Assembly: GCA_003451715.1 (NCBI GenBank)
Contig: DMJN01000239.1
Coordinates: 1 to 12,628, forward strand
Origin: Gammaproteobacteria bacterium
GTDB lineage: Bacteria > Pseudomonadota > Gammaproteobacteria > Pseudomonadales > Pseudohongiellaceae
Reading direction: 5' to 3'
DNA length: 12,628 nucleotides
The notes below the pieces were generated by a model that was not told the origin of the DNA, searched no databases, and was given only the letters and a program-made list of their open reading frames with translations. Below are positions 1 to 7,014 of the stretch, in pieces. The translations under genes were made by a program, and so were the position numbers. Each line of letters begins with the position of its first letter. The first letter of the stretch is position 1.

Positions 1-573
1 ATCGACACTCTGTGGCCTGGTGTACTCGGGACTGTGCAGCAACCCATTTGTAAAACTATCCTGCCGGGCCGAATCTTCATCGCCCAGCGCGCCGGGTTGA
101 AAGCGAATCATGGCATCGATCAATGCCATGGCGGCTATTTCACCGCCGCTGATCACAAAATCTCCCAGCGACCATTCTTCATCGATCTCGGATTCAATGA
201 TCCGTGCATCGATGCCTTGGTAACGTCCGCACACCAGCACCATATTGGGTCGTCGTGCTAACTCGATAATATCGGCCTGGCGCAGCGGCGAACCCTGGGG
301 TGACAGGTAGATCACCCTGGCGGTCTCCGTCTGCTGGCTAAGCGCCTGCCTGGCCGCGTGTATCGACTCCAGCAAGGGCTCGGTCTTCATCAACATCCCG
401 GGGCCACCACCGAAGGGCTTGTCATCCACCGTGCGATGCTTATCGGTTGCAAAGTCACGGGGGTTCCAGAAATCTACCGACACCAGGGCATTCTTAATCG
501 CCCGACTGCTGATTCCGTAGTCGGTAATGGCAGCGAACATCTCTGGAAACAGGGTGACAATACCGATCTGCAT
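1..573 (-). CDS. trmD: tRNA (guanine-N1-)-methyltransferase TrmD (3' end beyond window)
   Basis: TrmD methylates G37 of tRNAs that carry G36-G37, using S-adenosylmethionine, and so prevents +1 frameshifting. The first 191 residues are visible; the C-terminal part lies left of the window. Recognisable blocks are LFPEMF (8-13), [16 protein letters not shown] (45-60), YLSPQG (89-94), the trefoil-knot SAM-binding segment [10 protein letters not shown] (113-122) and [15 protein letters not shown] (131-145). R157 and D172 (the QDSF aspartate) align with E. coli R154 and the proposed general base D169. Two normally conserved positions differ: Q119 replaces the Glu of GRYEG, and A147 replaces the Pro of GGELPA. 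The ATG at 573 is chosen because GAGG lies 8 bases upstream; GTG codons at 582 and 576 are in frame but badly spaced. It is the third gene after rpsP and rimM. Identity is near certain. Confidence 0.97.
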   Translation of the reverse strand, partial: MQIGIVTLFPEMFAAITDYGISSRAIKNALVSVDFWNPRDFATDKHRTVDDKPFGGGPGMLMKTEPLLESIHAARQALSQQTETARVIYLSPQGSPLRQADIIELARRPNMVLVCGRYQGIDARIIESEIDEEWSLGDFVISGGEIAAMALIDAMIRFQPGALGDEDSARQDSFTNGLLHSPEYTRPQSVD

Positions 574-620
574 CACGTTCACCTCGGCCAGGAATCTGCC
601 AGATAGGACTCCCGATCCGG

Positions 621-1166
621 TTATTCCAGGTAGTCTGTTTCCCAGTTAACCCTAATCGTCTGCTCGTCGGTGTCGACCTTCTGGATCACCGATCCGGCGA
701 TATACGGGATCAAGCGTTCTCTCTCATCGATGCTCTGTGCCGTAGGTGCTACAACCAACACATCGTTAGCACCAGTTTCCAGCAGGTCAGCCACTATTCC
801 AAAATTCTCACCCTGCTGGCTAAGCACTTGCATGCCTTGCAGCTCAAACCAGTAATGGCTGCCTTGTTCCAGAGCAGGCATTGCACTGCTGTCTACAGCC
901 AACTCCACTCCCGTGAGTTGTCGCGCCGTCTCGGGATCATCATAGCCCCTAATGTGGACAAGTAGACCGTTGGCCTGTTGTCTGTATTCATCTATTTCGA
1001 GTGCTTGCCAGCGATGCTCAATTTCCGCCAGCAAGTCTGTAAAGTCGAGTATGTTTTCCGGTGGAGAAGTAAACGAGTTCAGTTTGAGCCAGCCCTTTAT
1101 GCCGTATACCTTTCCCAGCCTACCCAGCACCACCTTGCTTGACTCCGTCTGCGAGCTATTAGCCAT
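621..1166 (-). CDS. rimM: ribosome maturation factor RimM
   Basis: RimM binds ribosomal protein S19 and assists maturation of the 30S head. The 181-residue product has the usual two domains. The N-terminal RimM barrel opens with [18 protein letters not shown] (about 12-29). The C-terminal PRC barrel begins at HYWFELQGM (104-112), continues through [10 protein letters not shown] (130-139), and ends in [15 protein letters not shown]. The aromatic YW in HYW corresponds to the conserved YW of E. coli RimM. The open frame extends 29 residues further upstream, but that stretch overlaps rpsP and has no RimM similarity, so the ATG at 1166 is used. The upstream Shine-Dalgarno is weak (GGA). It lies 34 bases after rpsP and 47 bases before trmD, so the three genes are almost surely co-transcribed. 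Length and motifs are normal. Confidence 0.96.
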   Translation of the reverse strand: MANSSQTESSKVVLGRLGKVYGIKGWLKLNSFTSPPENILDFTDLLAEIEHRWQALEIDEYRQQANGLLVHIRGYDDPETARQLTGVELAVDSSAMPALEQGSHYWFELQGMQVLSQQGENFGIVADLLETGANDVLVVAPTAQSIDERERLIPYIAGSVIQKVDTDEQTIRVNWETDYLE

Positions 1167-1200
1167 AGCTTGTTCCGGCAGCCCTGTTCGGGTCCGCTTA

Positions 1201-1461
1201 TCAGGCTTCGGTTGTGACAGCCGCTGCAGCATCCTTGGCCAGAGTGGATACACGGGGGCTCACCTGGGCTCCCTTTGATTGCCAGAAGGCCATACGCTCA
1301 AGATCGAGCCGCAGGCGCTCTTCCTGTCCCTTGGCCAGCGGATTAAAGAATCCGATACGTTCGATGAACCGGCTGTCACGGGCGCGCCTGCTATCAGCCA
1401 CAGTGATATGGTAGAAAGGCTTTTTCTTAGCACCACCACGAGATAATCGGATCGTGACCAT
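1201..1461 (-). CDS. rpsP: 30S ribosomal protein S16
   Basis: This is small-subunit ribosomal protein bS16, 86 residues, which binds 16S rRNA early in 30S assembly. The signature [19 protein letters not shown] (1-19), the block [20 protein letters not shown] (22-41) and the [17 protein letters not shown] helix region (53-69) are typical. The tail is a short Ala/Thr-rich extension. The ATG at 1461 has AGGA about 8 bases upstream. It is the first gene of the rpsP-rimM-trmD operon, as in most Gammaproteobacteria, where rplS normally follows trmD (outside this window). A five-base stem (TTAGA/TCTAA) sits immediately upstream of the Shine-Dalgarno in the leader; whether it matters is unknown. Confidence 0.98.
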   Translation of the reverse strand: MVTIRLSRGGAKKKPFYHITVADSRRARDSRFIERIGFFNPLAKGQEERLRLDLERMAFWQSKGAQVSPRVSTLAKDAAAAVTTEA

Positions 1462-1564
1462 AATTAATTCCTGTTAGAAAAATCTCTAATTCTGTAATGT
1501 TCAGGGGCTTGGGTGCGCTCGCTACGGTTTGACCGGCGTCTTGCACGACTTCCTGAGAAGGGCC

Positions 1565-1593
1565 CGGATAAAAAGGCGGGTATTCTAAGTCAA
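1565..1593 (-). promoter_or_regulatory. candidate sigma-70 promoter for rpsP-rimM-trmD
   Basis: On the minus strand, TTGACT (1588-1593) is followed after exactly 17 bases by TATCCG (1565-1570). A GC-rich stretch GGCCC comes next, which resembles the discriminators of growth-rate and stringently controlled ribosomal promoters. The -35 is good and the -10 is poor (3 of 6). It would give a leader of about 95 bases before rpsP. A separate TAGAAT hexamer lies just inside the spacer and could be an alternative -10, but without a good -35. Position and spacing support the call; there is no experimental evidence. Confidence 0.42.
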
Positions 1594-1637
1594 TTGGCGC
1601 CTATATGGAAGTGCCAAGGGCCCTAATTTAATGACCA

Positions 1638-1678
1638 TCACTCGCCAGTGAAAGCCAGCAATCCTGAGGCTTTTCAGG
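1638..1678 (-). other. two short hairpins downstream of ffh
   Basis: The 231-base gap between ffh and rpsP holds two small inverted repeats close to the ffh stop. One is CCTGA/TCAGG around a six-base loop (1663-1678). The other is TCACT/AGTGA around a four-base loop (1638-1651). Neither is followed by a T-run on the minus strand, so they do not make a standard intrinsic terminator. They could protect the ffh mRNA 3' end or be chance. The rest of the gap holds only the rpsP promoter and leader. Confidence 0.25.
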
Positions 1679-1692
1679 GATCGGCCCGCTGC

Positions 1693-3084
1693 TTAAAAAC
1701 GTGGGAATTTACCACCGGGCGGCATGCCCGGCAGCCCTCCCGGCCCCTGCATACCGCCCAGGCCACGCATCATGTTCGCCATTTTGCCGCCCTTCATCTT
1801 CTTCATTAGCTTCTGCATCTGCTTATACTGCTTCAGGAGGCGATTGAGATCCTGAATCTGGGTACCGGATCCTTGAGTAATGCGGCGCTTGCGAGAGCCG
1901 TTGAGCAGGTCTGGATTGACGCGTTCCCGCATGGTCATGGAGTTGATGATGGCTTCCATGTGCCGAAACTGTGTATCGTCCATTTGATTGGCGGCGTGCG
2001 CTGGTAAGGCACCCATGCCAGGCATCTTGTCCATGATGCTGGCGGCACCTCCCATGTTTTGCATCTGTCTGAGCTGTTCCTTGAAATCTTCCAGGTCGAA
2101 TCCCTTGCCTTTCTTGATCTTGCGAGCCAGCCGATCGGCCTTACCCTTGTCGACCTTTTTCTCGGCTTCTTCAATCAGGGAAAGCACGTCTCCCATGCCA
2201 AGAATTCGGGATGCGATTCGATCTGGATAGAACGGCTCCAGGGCATCGACCTTCTCACCCATGCCAATAAATTTGATCGGCTTGCCGGTAATATGCCGAA
2301 CCGAGAGTGCAGCGCCACCGCGGGCATCGCCATCCGCCTTACTCAGTATGACGCCGGTCAGTGGCAGGGCATCGTTGAAAGCCCTGGCAGTATTGGCCGC
2401 GTCCTGACCGGTCATGGCGTCCACCACGAACAGGGTTTCGACTGGATTAAGCTGAGCATGCAGCTGGCTGATCTCGCCCATCATCTGCTCATCGATGGCG
2501 AGGCGTCCGGCGGTATCGACTATTAACACATCGACGAATTTTCTCTGGGCCTCACGCAGCGCCCCCGCCGCAATATTCTGTGGTGACTGGCTGGCTTCAC
2601 TGGCGAAGCATTCCACCCCCACTTCATCCGCCAGGGTCATTAACTGTTGAATTGCAGCGGGACGATAAACATCGGCACTGACTACCATGACTTTCTTCTG
2701 CCGGTCATTCTTCAGCCAATGGGCGAGTTTGGCGACAGTGGTGGTCTTACCTGCTCCCTGAAGGCCCGCCATCAAGACTATCGCCGGCGGTGTTGTCTTC
2801 AGATCGAGCTCGGTATTTGCCGAACCCATCAATGATTCCAGTTCGGCCTGCACAATCTTGATGAACGCCTGGCCGGGCGACAGACTCTTTGAGACTTCCT
2901 GCCCTACTGCACGCAGACTGACCCGGTCGATAAAATCTTTAACAACCCCCAGGGCAACATCGGCTTCCAGCAAGGCGCGACGTACTTCACGCAGGGCATC
3001 CTGGATATTGCTTTCGGTCAGGGTAGCCTTACCGGTGAGTTTACGGAAGGTGTCGGAGAGCCGTTCAGTTAAGTTGTCAAACAC
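1693..3084 (-). CDS. ffh: signal recognition particle protein Ffh (SRP54)
   Basis: Ffh is the GTPase and signal-sequence-binding subunit of the SRP. With 4.5S RNA it delivers nascent membrane proteins to FtsY. The 463 residues show the N domain (1-95), containing ALLEADVAL at about 37-45. The G domain follows, with GLQGAGKTTT (107-116), DVYRPAA (138-144), DTAGR (190-194), SKADGDARGG (248-257) and GMGEKVDALEPF (274-285). The methionine-rich M domain runs from about 330 to the end and includes SRKRRITQGSG, which contacts SRP RNA. The tail is rich in Gly, Met and Pro. Translation starts at GTG (3084) with AGGTGA nine bases upstream. It has its own likely promoter and is separated from rpsP, so it is probably a single-gene unit. 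Family length is normal. Confidence 0.98.
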   Translation of the reverse strand: MFDNLTERLSDTFRKLTGKATLTESNIQDALREVRRALLEADVALGVVKDFIDRVSLRAVGQEVSKSLSPGQAFIKIVQAELESLMGSANTELDLKTTPPAIVLMAGLQGAGKTTTVAKLAHWLKNDRQKKVMVVSADVYRPAAIQQLMTLADEVGVECFASEASQSPQNIAAGALREAQRKFVDVLIVDTAGRLAIDEQMMGEISQLHAQLNPVETLFVVDAMTGQDAANTARAFNDALPLTGVILSKADGDARGGAALSVRHITGKPIKFIGMGEKVDALEPFYPDRIASRILGMGDVLSLIEEAEKKVDKGKADRLARKIKKGKGFDLEDFKEQLRQMQNMGGAASIMDKMPGMGALPAHAANQMDDTQFRHMEAIINSMTMRERVNPDLLNGSRKRRITQGSGTQIQDLNRLLKQYKQMQKLMKKMKGGKMANMMRGLGGMQGPGGLPGMPPGGKFPRF

Positions 3085-3110
3085 TGTTAAGAATCACCTG
3101 ATTGCTGGTT

Positions 3111-3138
3111 TTGGTTTCAGTGAGCGGCAGATTATAGC
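3111..3138 (+). promoter_or_regulatory. weak candidate promoter for ypjD-corB
   Basis: On the plus strand, TTGGTT (3111-3116) precedes TATAGC (3133-3138) by 16 bases. This -10 overlaps the minus-strand ffh -10, so the two divergent promoters would compete for the same DNA. Both hexamers are only partial matches, and the leader to the ypjD ATG would be about 115 bases. No other plausible plus-strand promoter was found in the gap. Confidence 0.25.
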
Positions 3139-3159
3139 CAATTCGCCTCGACTGAACTA
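3131..3159 (-). promoter_or_regulatory. candidate ffh promoter
   Basis: A perfect TATAAT -10 lies at 3131-3136 on the minus strand, about 46 bases before the ffh GTG start. The best -35 at 17-base spacing is TAGTTC (3154-3159), which is weak. The strong -10 and its position in the ffh/ypjD divergent gap are the support. Confidence 0.5.
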
Positions 3160-3257
3160 ATAAGCCTTTATGCGGGCTGCTGCTGCGCTAAAAAAGAACT
3201 TCAACCCCCACCCAGTATGTGCGACACTTTCCAGCCAATCAGTACAGTAGTTTTCCG

Positions 3258-4058
3258 ATGCAAGTCACCGTAATTTCTGGGCTATTTGCCGTTCTCTTCT
3301 ACCTGATGGGTGCCATCTTTCAGGGTGTAAAGTTTACCAGTAACAAAAACACCCGCACGGCGGTATTCACTTTCGGTGCCATGGCGGTATTCGCGCATGC
3401 CATCAGTGCCTTCGGCATCATTCGTACGACTTCCGGTTATCATTTCGGCATCTTCAAGATCAGCACTCTGATCGCCGTGTCTATATCCCTGCTGGTAATA
3501 ATCAGCGCCTTGCGCAAACCACTGGAAAACCTGTTCCTCGGGCTATTCCCCCTGGCTATTCTCGCTATCCTGACATCCCTCACCGTCAGCAGTGATTATC
3601 CGCCGACGGACATGAGTCCGGGATTGGCGAGTCATATCCTGACATCAATACTTGCCTACAGCTTCATTATCATCGCTGCGCTGCAGTCAGTATTTCTGGC
3701 CTACCAGAATTACCACCTGAAGCACGGTCATGCCGGTGGCCTGATCAGCAAATTTCCAGCGCTGCTGGATATGGAAGCCTTTCTGTTTGAGCTGCTGTGG
3801 GTGGGTCAGGTTTTACTGAGTCTGGCTATCATCGCAGGACTGTTATTCATCGATAATATTTGGGGAATCGACGGCGTCATTCATAAGACGGTCTTCTCTA
3901 TGTTGGCGTGGATCGTGTTCGCGGTGCTGCTGTGGGGGCGCTATCGACTGGGGTGGCGTGGTGTAAGACCAGCGATACGCGGCACCCTGGCAGGATCTAC
4001 ACTGCTAATCGTCGGCTACTACGGATCCAAGTTGGCACTGGAATACATCTTGAGTTAA
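3258..4058 (+). CDS. ypjD: CcsA-like inner-membrane protein YpjD
   Basis: This is a polytopic membrane protein of the cytochrome c assembly (CcsA/CcmC-like) superfamily, equivalent to E. coli YpjD, whose exact role is poorly defined. The 266 residues contain about eight hydrophobic segments, starting at 3-22, 36-55, 67-84 and 92-110. The segment GLASHILTSILAYSFIIIAALQ carries H126, and another histidine, H209, stands in GVIHKTVFSMLAW; both match the pattern of conserved histidines in this superfamily. The tryptophan-rich haem-handling loop of true CcsA is not obvious. An in-frame GTG at 3219 would add 13 polar residues; the ATG at 3258 is preferred because it starts directly at the first membrane segment, as in YpjD. 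The Shine-Dalgarno is weak. It precedes corB by 59 bases, the same order as in E. coli next to ffh. Confidence 0.9.
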   Translation: MQVTVISGLFAVLFYLMGAIFQGVKFTSNKNTRTAVFTFGAMAVFAHAISAFGIIRTTSGYHFGIFKISTLIAVSISLLVIISALRKPLENLFLGLFPLAILAILTSLTVSSDYPPTDMSPGLASHILTSILAYSFIIIAALQSVFLAYQNYHLKHGHAGGLISKFPALLDMEAFLFELLWVGQVLLSLAIIAGLLFIDNIWGIDGVIHKTVFSMLAWIVFAVLLWGRYRLGWRGVRPAIRGTLAGSTLLIVGYYGSKLALEYILS

Positions 4059-4117
4059 ACAAATTGACGGTAGTCAACCTCGCTCAAATTAATCTCTCTT
4101 TGGAAACTTCTTACTAA

Positions 4118-5413
4118 ATGGACACTGACAGTTCATCGCTAACGATGCTCTCGTTGTTCTTCGTATTGCTCATATGCGCTTCCGCCTATTTCTCAAGCTC
4201 GGGAACCGGCATGATGAGCCTGAATCGTTATCGACTCAAACACCTGAAGCGCAATAAACATCCGGGCGCAACTCGTGCCAGTAAGCTTCTTGAAAGCCCC
4301 GACAAGTTGATCGGCATTATTCTGATTGGTAATAACTTCGTCAATTTCCTGGCGGCGTCGATCGCAACATCTATATCCATTATATTACTGGGAGAACCGG
4401 CCCCTTTAACTACGGCCATCATTCTTACTTTGATCGTGTTGATCTTTGCCGAAGTGACACCCAAGACCATCGCGGCACTGTACCCGGAAAAGATAGCCTA
4501 CCCATCCAGCTTATTGCTCGCGGTGCTGTTGAAAATACTCTACCCGGCGGTGTGGATGGTGAATTTTGTTTCCAATGCTCTGGTTCGATTCATTGGATTT
4601 ACACCGGAGACTGACGACAGTCATCAGCAGTTGAGTCCCGACGAACTACGTACGGTCGTACATGAATCCGGTGCCCGCATTCCGCAGCGCAGGCACGGAA
4701 TGTTGTTGAACATTCTGGACCTGGAAAAAGTGACGGTGAATGACATACTGGTGCCCCGTAATGGTGTATTGGGCATCGATATCGGGGACGATCTGGATGA
4801 TATTCTCGATCAGATAGGCAGCGCCCAACACACTCGAATGCCGGTATTCAAGCAGGATATCGACAGCATCATCGGCATTCTGCACCTGCGTAGTAGCGGC
4901 CGACTGATCCGAGTGGAAAACCTGAACAAAGCCGCCCTGTTGCAGGAAACAACAGAACCCTACTTCATTCCAGAAAGCACCCCTCTGCACACACAGCTGT
5001 TTAATTTTCAGAAGAAAAAACTACGCATGGCAGTAGTGGTCGATGAATATGGCGCCGTGAAGGGTATCGTCACCCTGGAGGACATACTCGAGGAGAATGT
5101 CGGTGAATTCACCACCGACATGGCAGGCAGCAGCAAGGACATCATGGAGCAGAGCGATGGTAGTTTTCTGATCGACGGTGGCGCCAGCGTTCGAGAGATT
5201 AATCGAGTGCTCTCCTGGGATCTGAACAGCAGTGGAGCCAAGACCTTGAATGGATTGTTAATGGAAATTCTGCAATCCATACCAGACTCTTCAGTGGGAA
5301 TCGATCTAGACAGATACTATGCCGAGATAGTGCAGGTAAAAGAAAATGTCATCCGCACAGTAAAGATGCGTGAATCAGAATCCAGCGTCATCACCACAGA
5401 CCATGAAGATTAG
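4118..5413 (+). CDS. corB: CNNM/CBS-domain transporter-like protein CorB (YfjD/HlyC family)
   Basis: The CNNM-CBS family is linked to Mg2+/Co2+ transport in the inner membrane. The 431 residues show a DUF21/CNNM membrane domain (about 8-160), a CBS pair (about 205-325) containing ILVPRNGVLGIDI and VVVDEYGAVKGIVTLEDILEE, and a C-terminal CorC/HlyC domain (about 340-420) containing GSFLIDGGASVREIN. Candidate ion-site residues, by comparison with prokaryotic CNNM structures, are the serines near 26-28, N72/N73 in IGNNFVNF and E112 in FAEVTPKT. The glutamate of the usual SET motif is replaced by Gly (SSGTG, G29); one G-to-A change in the GGA codon would restore it. No clear Shine-Dalgarno precedes the ATG at 4118. 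The 3' end overlaps that of the convergent transferase gene by four bases. Confidence 0.95.
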   Translation: MDTDSSSLTMLSLFFVLLICASAYFSSSGTGMMSLNRYRLKHLKRNKHPGATRASKLLESPDKLIGIILIGNNFVNFLAASIATSISIILLGEPAPLTTAIILTLIVLIFAEVTPKTIAALYPEKIAYPSSLLLAVLLKILYPAVWMVNFVSNALVRFIGFTPETDDSHQQLSPDELRTVVHESGARIPQRRHGMLLNILDLEKVTVNDILVPRNGVLGIDIGDDLDDILDQIGSAQHTRMPVFKQDIDSIIGILHLRSSGRLIRVENLNKAALLQETTEPYFIPESTPLHTQLFNFQKKKLRMAVVVDEYGAVKGIVTLEDILEENVGEFTTDMAGSSKDIMEQSDGSFLIDGGASVREINRVLSWDLNSSGAKTLNGLLMEILQSIPDSSVGIDLDRYYAEIVQVKENVIRTVKMRESESSVITTDHED

Positions 5414-6177
5414 TTACGTAGAATAACTGTTTTTACAGATTCAAAACTCTGCAATCCTTTCAGTTCAAATGAATGCAGCTGATGGATTTCACACCGGTCA
5501 CATTTTACTGCCACGGAGAGAGCGAACGGCGCGTTCAGTTGCAGCTGCCAGAACTGCCATGACTGGGGAGCATCCTCCCGTTCCCGGGCGAAGGAGATTG
5601 TGATGCGGCTGTCGGCAACGAATCCGAAGCTGAATTGGCGCAGGGGAATTGCCAGCCCCAGTCCACAGGCTTTTATATAGGCCTCCTTCAAGGTCCACAG
5701 CTCATAGAAGCGGGCCAACTGGCTGGCATGTGGCAATGCCTCGAGCTCATTCACTTCAGCGGTTGAAAAGTATCGATGGGCAATCTTGAGGACACGCCTG
5801 GACTTATCGCTACACTCGATATCGACACCAATAGCCTCGTGCCTGCTGATCGCCAGCACCAGGCGATCGGCGGAGTGGGACAGATTGAAGAACAGTGGTT
5901 GGCTACGCTGGCTGGGGTCGATGGACGGCTTACCGTAGGGATTCTCGACAAACCGCCAGTGCTGCGGTGTGACTTCTCCATATTGAGTCAGCACAGAGCG
6001 CATCAGCATGCGTCCCAGCAGAAATTGCTTGCGATGTCTGTCGAAGTAATAGCGGTGATACCGTGTGAGCTCGGCAGGCGTTAACCAGTCCAGACACTGT
6101 GCCGCCAGTTCGGCTGTATCGAAATCAGCTTGCTGGACATGCCACAGATGTATCTGGGAGTCATCGAGCTGCAACAT
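5410..6177 (-). CDS. Sfp/Gsp-type 4'-phosphopantetheinyl transferase
   Basis: It transfers the 4'-phosphopantetheine arm of coenzyme A to a conserved serine of carrier proteins (ACP, PCP or related). The 255-residue product has the full Sfp-type motif set: VENPYGKP (78-84), FNLSHS (97-102), IGVDIE (116-121) with Mg2+ ligands D119 and E121, and FYELWTLKEAYIKACGLGL (157-175) with W161, K164 and E165. The N-terminal half carries the substrate-facing pseudo-repeat typical of the long Sfp class rather than the short AcpS class. The open frame extends 26 residues upstream, but the ATG at 6177 has GGAG seven bases before it and starts the recognisable protein. Its start lies inside the end of the phosphoesterase gene (17-base overlap), so the two are very likely translationally coupled. 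No polyketide or peptide synthetase is visible nearby, so the carrier-protein target is unknown. Confidence 0.93.
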   Translation of the reverse strand: MLQLDDSQIHLWHVQQADFDTAELAAQCLDWLTPAELTRYHRYYFDRHRKQFLLGRMLMRSVLTQYGEVTPQHWRFVENPYGKPSIDPSQRSQPLFFNLSHSADRLVLAISRHEAIGVDIECSDKSRRVLKIAHRYFSTAEVNELEALPHASQLARFYELWTLKEAYIKACGLGLAIPLRQFSFGFVADSRITISFAREREDAPQSWQFWQLQLNAPFALSVAVKCDRCEIHQLHSFELKGLQSFESVKTVILRN

Positions 6178-6949
6178 ATTCGAGCTCCGTGAGTTCCCAG
6201 ACACAGGACAATTGTTTACGTGCAATGCGATTCTCACTGGGATGGGCAAAGGCATTGTTTACAAAGCGAATATTATCCAGCTCGATAGACTGATTAACAT
6301 GGCTGTGTCCGTACACGTGAATATCCGGATTGAGCCTTCTTACCTGCTCCCCCAGCCCGTCACTTCCGAGTATGGGATAGATTCTTCTACGCTGAACAGG
6401 AATTCTCGACGGCATAACATCTATACCCGGTAAAAAGTGAGAAAAACTGATCACGGTTGTATTGCTGGTGGATAGGAGTGGCTCATTTTTATTGAGGAAG
6501 AAGTCGTTCAACGCAGCTGCGTTATCGAGATGCACCGGCCAGAGGCAGGATCTGAAATCTCGCCAGGCCCGCCGCAAATGCCGATCGGGCTCGCCGAAGG
6601 AAAAATCATACCAACCCAGCAAGGGAACGATACTTAATTCGCCATAATGGTGAACATCTCTCAAGATTCCTAACTCTTTACACAACGCTTCTTTGGTATG
6701 ACATTTTTCCAACGAACAATCCAGCTCGTCTTCATCAATCCAGAATTCGTGGTTACCCGGCACGAAGAACACATCCATGAATTTTGAGCGTAGGGACTCC
6801 AGAACCCGGCGCAGTGTATTCAACTCGTGGGAAACGTCTCCAGCCAGGATCAATACATCGCCCTGGTAACTGATCTCGCTTAGAGAAAGTACCCACTGGA
6901 GATTTTCAGGATAATCCACATGCAGGTCTGATACCGCGTAAACTCTCAT
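6161..6949 (-). CDS. calcineurin-like metallophosphoesterase, PptH-like
   Basis: This is a two-metal phosphoesterase of 262 residues with all family motifs: SDLHVD (7-12; D8, H10), AGDVS (36-40; D38), PGNHEFW (64-70; N66, H67), SFSHF (168-172; H171) and YGHSH (213-217; H215, H217). It has no signal peptide and no membrane segment, so it is cytoplasmic. The opening AVSDLHVDYPEN, the GNHEFW block and the C-terminal GHSH...D.IRFVNNAFAHPSE region resemble, from memory, the actinobacterial phosphoesterases next to phosphopantetheinyl transferases. These include M. tuberculosis PptH (Rv2795c), which removes 4'-phosphopantetheine from carrier proteins. Here too the gene is directly upstream of, and overlaps, a transferase gene. 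The domain is certain; the carrier-protein hydrolase role is inference. Alternatives are a nucleotide, phospholipid or generic phosphodiester substrate. The start at 6949 is the first residue of the catalytic core. Confidence 0.9.
   Translation of the reverse strand: MRVYAVSDLHVDYPENLQWVLSLSEISYQGDVLILAGDVSHELNTLRRVLESLRSKFMDVFFVPGNHEFWIDEDELDCSLEKCHTKEALCKELGILRDVHHYGELSIVPLLGWYDFSFGEPDRHLRRAWRDFRSCLWPVHLDNAAALNDFFLNKNEPLLSTSNTTVISFSHFLPGIDVMPSRIPVQRRRIYPILGSDGLGEQVRRLNPDIHVYGHSHVNQSIELDNIRFVNNAFAHPSENRIARKQLSCVWELTELEYVAAR
6185..6188 (-). promoter_or_regulatory. ribosome binding site of the transferase gene
   Basis: GGAG on the minus strand lies seven bases before the ATG at 6177, inside the end of the upstream phosphoesterase gene. 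It decides the start in favour of 6177 over the longer open frame. Confidence 0.7.
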
Positions 6950-7008
6950 GCAGGTCGTCCGCTCAGTCGCTTTTCCCGGCGTGCTGAATTTTCCATTGTC
7001 ATTCCCCC

Positions 7009-7014
7009 TATAAT
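7009..7014 (+). promoter_or_regulatory. TATAAT -10-like element at the UDG-like gene start
   Basis: A perfect TATAAT overlaps the first possible ATG (7013) of the UDG-like gene. The best upstream -35 candidates are poor. If it is used, transcription would begin near 7021, and translation would have to start at the ATG at 7022 or 7031. The 63-base divergent gap holds nothing else clear. Confidence 0.35.

Noticed and set aside
1167..1253. A 29-residue N-terminal extension of RimM
   Set aside because: It overlaps rpsP, has no similarity to RimM, and the family start falls at 1166.
1638..1678. Intrinsic terminator for ffh
   Set aside because: The stems are only five base pairs and no T-run follows on the minus strand.
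2059..2526. A 155-codon plus-strand open frame inside ffh
   Set aside because: It is a shadow of the ffh coding strand; Ffh motifs account for the sequence fully.
3219..3257. GTG start extending YpjD by 13 residues
   Set aside because: The added residues are polar and the family begins at the first membrane segment; it cannot be fully excluded because neither start has a good Shine-Dalgarno.
6178..6255. A 26-residue N-terminal extension of the phosphopantetheinyl transferase
   Set aside because: It lies inside the phosphoesterase gene, and a clear GGAG precedes the ATG at 6177.
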